Positions 59,306-64,000 of a DNA stretch of 64,000 bases are shown piece after piece (positions within the stretch are counted from its first letter, which is position 1; each line of letters opens with the position of its first letter). The DNA lies in contig NZ_MVOH01000014.1 in assembly GCF_002286935.1 (NCBI RefSeq), positions 62,001 through 126,000 of the forward strand. Direction: 5' to 3'. Source of the DNA: Bifidobacterium criceti. GTDB taxonomy: Bacteria; Actinomycetota; Actinomycetes; Actinomycetales; Bifidobacteriaceae. Made by a program: the position numbers and the translations under genes. The notes beneath the pieces are model-generated. The model saw nothing but the letters and a program-made list of their open reading frames with translations, ran no database searches and had not been told where the DNA came from.

Positions 59306-60901
59306 TCAGTGGCGGCGTGTCGATGGGTCGACGGCCGTGTCGGATGCGGGATGCGTCTGCTTCGTCGCGCCCGAATACAATGCGACGGCGGATTGCGGAT
59401 CGATCGTGACATGGACGTGCCCTTTGCGCACACGCACCGTCTTCGAGCAGTCCTGCACGGCGTAGACGTCGCAGTATTCGCCGTCGGGCATCGTTGTCGT
59501 GAATTCATGCTCGTATGCGTCGTCGCCGTTGTTGAACGCGACGAAGCCTTTGTCGCCACGTGAGAACGCGATGACGGACGCAGTCGGTTCCTGCATGTCC
59601 TCGACCTTCGTGCCGTGCACATGGTTGTGGAACGCGATCATGCCACGCGTCGGCGTCCAACGCTGCTGGCAGTTCCAATCGCCGTCATCGGTCGCGCATG
59701 CCTCGTCGAAGTCGACGGCGGGCACCGACGTGTCGGTCGCACCGGGGGCGCCCGCATCGTGGTCGGAGAACCGGTAGTCGGACAGCAACCGTGGCGTGCC
59801 GTAGTCGTACGCGAGCATGAACGCGTTCGCGAGCGGGTAGAGCGCACCGTCCTTGTAGGTGATCGCCTGGCCGTCGTTCCTCGCCGTGTCCCAGTTCGTC
59901 ACGAACACGTTCGCGTCCTTCGATGGGATCGCGAAGGGGTTGCGTTTGGTGTCACCGAGCCGTTCCGCGAGGTCCGTGAGGGATGAGACGTCGCCGCGCA
60001 GCGCCGAGTTCAGGTTCGAGGCGTACGCGAATTGTGTGACCGTTCCGGTGTCGAAGTAGTTCTTCGGCTGGATGCCGGATGCCTCGGCCGCGTTGCCGAT
60101 GACCTCCTGGATCCAGAAGATGTCGTCGGGATTCTTGCCGACCTTCTGGGCCATCCTGTCCTTGATGCCCTTGATGTCCTCGTTGCTGATGTGCTTGACG
60201 GTGTCGATGCGGAAGCCCTTGACGCCCATCCGGTAGAGCTTCGCGAGGTAGCCGGACTGGATGTCCTGCACCTTCTCGCTCGATGTGTCGAAGTCCCACA
60301 TGCCGCTCAGGCGGCCTTCCTGCACTTCCTGCTGGTCGAGGTAGCCGTTGATGCTCGCGCCGTTGTCGTAGTCATGGAAGTCCTTCGCATCCACACCGTC
60401 GGGGTATTGGCCGTCCGCGTCGGTGAACGCCGGGTATTGCCCGGTCGCCGGATTGTACCGCGACCCGGCCGTGCCTTCCTTCCAACCGTCCGTGCCGGAT
60501 GTGGCCGCGCCCGTCGTATGGTTGAGGACGACGTCGGCGATGATGCCGACGCCAGCCGCCGCGCATTCGTCGATCATGTCCTGGAATTCGGCTTCGGTGC
60601 CGAGTTTCGAATCGAGCTTGTAGCTCACCGGCTGGTAGCTCGTCCACCACTGCGTGCCTTGGACCGTCTCTTGCGGCGGCGAGACCTCGACGTAGGCGAC
60701 GCCTTCGGGACCGTAGGTCGACGTGCATTCCTTCGCGATCGACGTCCACGGCTGTTGGAATGCGATGACCTCGACGTCCGTCCTCTCCGGCAGCGTGGTG
60801 CTGCCGGTGTCCTTCGCACCGCACGCCGGCAGTGCCGCGCACACGACCGCCGCGCATGCGAGCGCCGCAAACGCACGCGTGAGTGTATGGTTCTTCCTCA
60901 T
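59306..60901 (-). CDS. Secreted alpha-amylase lipoprotein (GH13)
   Basis: This 531-residue glycoside hydrolase cleaves alpha-1,4-glucans outside the cell. A lipoprotein signal (hydrophobic stretch, then LPAC with Cys27) anchors it. GH13 regions: I DVVLNH, II GFRIDTVKH (nucleophile Asp), III WIQEVIGN (acid Glu), IV FVTNWDTARND (transition-state Asp). In region IV the usual histidine is replaced by tryptophan. The Asp is kept. No separate starch-binding domain is present. The start 60901 has GAGCAGGGAAC upstream. The upstream spacer has an inverted repeat (CTACGC/GCGTAG), possibly a sugar-regulator operator. Confidence 0.88.
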   Translation of the reverse strand: MRKNHTLTRAFAALACAAVVCAALPACGAKDTGSTTLPERTDVEVIAFQQPWTSIAKECTSTYGPEGVAYVEVSPPQETVQGTQWWTSYQPVSYKLDSKLGTEAEFQDMIDECAAAGVGIIADVVLNHTTGAATSGTDGWKEGTAGSRYNPATGQYPAFTDADGQYPDGVDAKDFHDYDNGASINGYLDQQEVQEGRLSGMWDFDTSSEKVQDIQSGYLAKLYRMGVKGFRIDTVKHISNEDIKGIKDRMAQKVGKNPDDIFWIQEVIGNAAEASGIQPKNYFDTGTVTQFAYASNLNSALRGDVSSLTDLAERLGDTKRNPFAIPSKDANVFVTNWDTARNDGQAITYKDGALYPLANAFMLAYDYGTPRLLSDYRFSDHDAGAPGATDTSVPAVDFDEACATDDGDWNCQQRWTPTRGMIAFHNHVHGTKVEDMQEPTASVIAFSRGDKGFVAFNNGDDAYEHEFTTTMPDGEYCDVYAVQDCSKTVRVRKGHVHVTIDPQSAVALYSGATKQTHPASDTAVDPSTRRH

Positions 60902-61048
60902 GTTCCCTGCTCCGATCACGGCCGCATGAATTCTCTACGCTTCCACTGTAAATCATTGCGTAGTGTTCGACATTGCCCGATAATGGCACCCGTTCACCGG
61001 CAGGATGCCCATCGCGCACATACCATGTGAAGCGACACAGGCCTAATC

Positions 61049-61858
61049 TTAGGGGAAGGCCCTGTTGAATACTCCGCAGGTTATCATGCCCGCCTCCCTG
61101 CTCCCAGCGCAAACCATCACGAACGTGTCATTGATGAGATGATAGTTCGACGATGTCGCCAATGTCATCTCATTAATGAATCCCGATTCACCTTGCGTAT
61201 ACCCGATCTGCCGGGCGAAGCATTCATAGGCTTTCGAATCGGCGTCATCCCTGGCAAGCCCCGGATACATTGCGCTGTCTATCATTTCGACAGCCACGCC
61301 GTTTCCGTTCCACTGTGGTTTGATCCACGAACGGTCGGATATATATTCTGCACAATTGCGGATATACGACTGAGACAATGGGATAGATGGATCCACCTCC
61401 GTACGGTGCTCATAGCGATACCATATCCATATGGCTGCTGCGACGACGGCTACGCACACGACGATGATGACGATGTGTTTTCGCCACTGTCGTGCCTCGG
61501 CGGTGTTCGTCGCATGCTTTATCCCAGCGGCCGGATGACGCCGTATTCCGGCATTGGCGAGCATAGTGGGCACATGGCTTCCCTGATACATTTCAGGAAG
61601 GGAGAAGCCATCCACTCCATCGATGTGCACATGCCAGGGATTGTCGCGAATCCACACATCATCATGCATCGCCAAGCCGGCGCCTGATTCGTGACGCGTC
61701 CCACACAGTACATGGATGCGGAAGGCAGGCGCACCGTTCTGCGCGACATTTCCAGTGAGTGTCGGGTTCGCGGAGGTGTCCATGACCACTCCGAGCATCG
61801 ATAGTTGCGCGTTGTCAACAACCACAAGGTCGCCTATGTGCATGGTCCTGCGAGTCAT
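61049..61858 (-). CDS. Unknown single-pass membrane protein, paralogue of upstream neighbour
   Basis: This 269-residue protein is not assigned to a family. The N-terminal cytoplasmic part (residues about 1-115) has GDLVVVDNAQLSMLGVVMD, LTGN and VWIRDNPWHVHIDGVDGFSL. A single membrane helix follows at about 127-147, then an outer domain with several cysteines. The N-terminal part closely matches that of the adjacent gene, so both come from a duplication. The start 61858 has GGGGATGAACGGC upstream and lies 14 bases after the neighbour's stop. The pair looks like one operon. Confidence 0.7.
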   Translation of the reverse strand: MTRRTMHIGDLVVVDNAQLSMLGVVMDTSANPTLTGNVAQNGAPAFRIHVLCGTRHESGAGLAMHDDVWIRDNPWHVHIDGVDGFSLPEMYQGSHVPTMLANAGIRRHPAAGIKHATNTAEARQWRKHIVIIVVCVAVVAAAIWIWYRYEHRTEVDPSIPLSQSYIRNCAEYISDRSWIKPQWNGNGVAVEMIDSAMYPGLARDDADSKAYECFARQIGYTQGESGFINEMTLATSSNYHLINDTFVMVCAGSREAGMITCGVFNRAFP

Positions 61859-61872
61859 TGCCGTTCATCCCC

Positions 61873-63369
61873 TTAGGTCAGCCGTGAATAGAACACAGTA
61901 TCATCAGAAACGCTGTTGTCCGGAGTCTGTCCGTATGGCTGAATGATGAGATAGGCCACATGCTCCGGAGGGTTCGATTCATCAAGGCCTTGGATGGGAA
62001 GCTCGTTGGTCGGCCCCACGCGAGTCACCGCAAGTGGATTCTGTTCGAATTTGACGCCGGTTCCGGGGGTGCCGCCTACAGCCATATCCGCCATATGCAA
62101 TGTGGTGCCATCACAAGGTTCGTCTCCATACATACTGCAATCGATGCGATAGGAGTATTGGGTAATCATGCGCAGCTGCTGTTCGGTGTCCGACGCACTT
62201 GGCTGGCTCTGGTAGTTGTACCCCATCAGCGTGGTCGTCTGGCCGCTGGGCAACGGATTCTCCTCCCCCATCTGCGATGTATCCAGAACCAGAGGTGTGG
62301 CCTTCCCTTCGGTCTGCGGTGTGATGATCACGCAGGTGGTGCCGTCTTTCCTGCACCATCTGCCGCGCACATTGTCCGGATTGAATTCGCCGGCGGCCTG
62401 TTGTGCTCCACCGGTAGTGGTATCAGCTGGACTTGATGACGGTTCGCTTGACGCCGACCCATCCTCAGAGGGGGTATCGTTCGAATCATCTTCGCCGTAC
62501 GATTCGTCCCCACTGCGAACGTCACAGAAAAACCCACCGTCCATGCCCGTGGCGCATCGAGCTTCGACATCCATCACCGTTCTCCAGGATGCCGACTTCA
62601 GGTCAGCTCTGGTAGCCAGCATTGTGGACACGCTGCCAATGAGTCCGGTCCACAGGGCGTATCTGTTGGCTCCCGTATCCTCCTCCCCCATCGATGTGAC
62701 CATACATCCCAACGTATTCCAGTCCACCGCATCAGCAGGAAACGTAACCGTAGCATATTCCGTTCCATATGCCGCGTCGATCGTCGGCAGATCACCACAG
62801 TTCCTAATCAACTCCACCACATACGAATCAGTGCTGTCGATGAGATCCTGCATCCGTTCGCGCTGCCGCTGTGCGGCTTCCTGCTGTCGTTGCATAGCCA
62901 CCTGCTGCCGGTGATGCCTCACCAAGGCCATCGCACCCGACACGACCGCAATGACGCAGATGATGGCGATGACGATTGATGCAACTCGTTTACGACGACG
63001 ACGTGCATGAGCGGTCGCCACCTGCTCGTCAGAAAGGGCTTTGCGCGTTACCCCCGAACGTCCAAGCGCATCGACGACATTCTCGCCAAGGAACGATTCA
63101 GGCAACGTGAACCCATCCTCGCCATCGATATGGACCTGCCATGGGTCATCCTCCAACCAGACCTCGTCACCAGACGGCAACGACGAACCATCCGCCCGTT
63201 TCCTACCGAGCACAACGCGGATGAGGTATGCCCAATTCCCTGTGTCGGCATTCCCCAATCCTCCGGTAAGATCCGGATCACCGGAGATCTTCTCGACAAC
63301 ACCGAGAGCGTGAATTCGTTCATTGTCGACGACAACGACGTCACCGACTTCCATATGCCTACGTGCCAT
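61873..63369 (-). CDS. Unknown single-pass membrane protein, longer paralogue
   Basis: This 498-residue protein shares the N-terminal domain of its neighbour (GDVVVVDNERIHALGVVEK, LTGG, VWLEDDPWQVHIDGEDGFTL). A membrane helix at about 129-150 is followed by a short Gln/Arg-rich coiled segment and an outer domain with several cysteines. Around residues 295-330 lies a Ser/Asp-rich linker, then a domain with GRWCRKDGTTCVII. No known fold is recognised by eye. The start 63369 follows GGGAGAGGG. The region before it has a 7-bp inverted repeat in AT-rich DNA. Confidence 0.7.
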   Translation of the reverse strand: MARRHMEVGDVVVVDNERIHALGVVEKISGDPDLTGGLGNADTGNWAYLIRVVLGRKRADGSSLPSGDEVWLEDDPWQVHIDGEDGFTLPESFLGENVVDALGRSGVTRKALSDEQVATAHARRRRKRVASIVIAIICVIAVVSGAMALVRHHRQQVAMQRQQEAAQRQRERMQDLIDSTDSYVVELIRNCGDLPTIDAAYGTEYATVTFPADAVDWNTLGCMVTSMGEEDTGANRYALWTGLIGSVSTMLATRADLKSASWRTVMDVEARCATGMDGGFFCDVRSGDESYGEDDSNDTPSEDGSASSEPSSSPADTTTGGAQQAAGEFNPDNVRGRWCRKDGTTCVIITPQTEGKATPLVLDTSQMGEENPLPSGQTTTLMGYNYQSQPSASDTEQQLRMITQYSYRIDCSMYGDEPCDGTTLHMADMAVGGTPGTGVKFEQNPLAVTRVGPTNELPIQGLDESNPPEHVAYLIIQPYGQTPDNSVSDDTVFYSRLT

Positions 63370-63384
63370 TCCCTCTCCCACTCT

Positions 63385-63404
63385 TTATCTTTTATATAAG
63401 ATAA
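63385..63404 (-). promoter_or_regulatory. AT-rich inverted repeat before the paralogous membrane protein gene
   Basis: TTATCTT and AAGATAA (7-bp perfect arms, 6-base centre) lie about 16 bases ahead of the start codon in a strikingly AT-rich stretch. It may overlap the promoter as an operator. Confidence 0.4.
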
Positions 63405-63537
63405 CAAGTTACGTTTCAGGATAGGGCCAGCCATCACACGCGTCAAGCCGACACACGGTTCACCCACATGTACATACCGCGAATGTTGTTCCATCTTGGT
63501 AAAAAGGATACGAAACACTTTGCACGGAAGGACGATG

Positions 63538-63960
63538 ATGGCTGAAATCGTCACCATGAAAATCGGACCCCGGAAGATACTGGACTACAAGGAAACAGAC
63601 TACGAAGGCACAATCATCCCAGCCATCGGCTGGGAACCTGGCATGAGCGAGGAAGAGATCTGGGCCTGCAGCGCCGGATGGTGGAAACTTGAGCCTGGCC
63701 GTGCGGTGCGCTGCGACATCGGCATCGTGCTCAACCCCGACAACATTGTGGTCTGCGTGGCCAAGATCAAAGGCATCGTCAAGCGCGAGGACATGCGCAT
63801 GAGGTTCCTTGGCGAACTCGCCGGCGAGCACTACCATCCATGGATCGGCAAGACATTGGAGCGCAACGATTCGAAAAACCCCATCGCCTATTTCGACGAG
63901 CGCGCCATTATTGCCCCTGAGGACGTCAGCGCCGACACCAAGGTGCTCAACCGCAAATGA
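63538..63960 (+). CDS. Unknown protein, possible PUA/EVE-like fold
   Basis: This 140-residue protein is not recognised. Its pattern is EEEIWACSAGWWKL, then VRCDIGIVLNPDNIVVCVAK, IKGIV, and LAGEHYHPWIGKTLERNDSK. The alternating beta strands with a WW pair and a DxxIVxVxxIxGI core recall small PUA- or EVE-like domains, sometimes linked to modified-base recognition in restriction systems. This is only a resemblance. The start at 63538 sits 6 bases after GGAAGG, and the ATG at 63535 is equally placed in frame. The 40 bases after the stop hold nothing visible. Confidence 0.6.
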   Translation: MAEIVTMKIGPRKILDYKETDYEGTIIPAIGWEPGMSEEEIWACSAGWWKLEPGRAVRCDIGIVLNPDNIVVCVAKIKGIVKREDMRMRFLGELAGEHYHPWIGKTLERNDSKNPIAYFDERAIIAPEDVSADTKVLNRK

Positions 63961-64000
63961 AACACGAAACACAATGACGCATGCCTCTAATCTCTTTATC

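Overview
This window is chromosomal DNA from a high-GC Gram-positive bacterium, almost certainly a Bifidobacterium. The pointers are the actinobacterial housekeeping set (GlnE, TrmI, long-type PyrF, a sufBDCSU-T cluster, PhoH-YbeY-CorC-Era), very GC-rich coding DNA, frequent GTG and TTG starts, and a serpin gene, which is rare in bacteria but typical of this genus. The species cannot be fixed from the sequence alone.

Region 1 (1-3 kb) is an accessory island. It holds the 3' part of a type I restriction-modification specificity gene (hsdS, + strand), a tyrosine recombinase, and a second hsdS in opposite orientation that has no credible start. A 24-bp perfect inverted repeat (194-217 and 2462-2485) lies in otherwise diverged central regions of the two hsdS genes and brackets the recombinase. 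This is the architecture of a DNA-inversion switch that changes methylation specificity. A perfect 25-bp hairpin covers the ribosome binding site and start codon of the recombinase. Next to the island is a serpin gene broken by one in-frame TGA.

Region 2 (4.3-10.9 kb, all - strand) is a nearly complete UMP biosynthesis operon, pyrB-pyrI-pyrC-pyrF-pyrK-pyrD-pyrE, with tight or overlapping junctions and a terminator after pyrE. glnE, metF, metE, a SixA-like phosphatase, trmI and an ABC ATPase follow. Region 3 (20.5-29.5 kb) has a peroxiredoxin, a small membrane protein, the gltB-gltD glutamate synthase operon and hemW. The start region of hemW is preceded by a partial duplicate of itself. Region 4 (29.5-41.7 kb) has lepA, rpsT, a TRIC/UPF0126 channel, ilvE, rplY (L25), an alpha/beta hydrolase, the three-gene NAD(P) transhydrogenase operon and a long-chain acyl-CoA synthetase ending at a 60-bp perfect palindrome.

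Region 5 (41.7-48.4 kb) is the phoH-ybeY-corC-era cluster plus hinT, rsmE, tRNA-Leu(GAG) and a SpoU-family methyltransferase. Region 6 (48.5-54.6 kb) is a sufB-D-C-S-U-T Fe-S assembly operon. Region 7 (54.7-64 kb) has an L,D-transpeptidase, pyrG, an HTH regulator with a beta-rich C-terminal domain, a secreted alpha-amylase lipoprotein, and at the right edge a pair of paralogous unknown membrane proteins and an orphan gene. Nitrogen metabolism (glnE, gltBD, ilvE) and pyrimidine synthesis (pyr operon, pyrG) dominate the metabolic content. The likeliest biologically active novelties are the hsdS inversion locus, the disrupted serpin, the Cys/His-rich SufT-like protein and the paralogous membrane-protein pair. 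No CRISPR array, insertion sequence or rRNA gene was seen.
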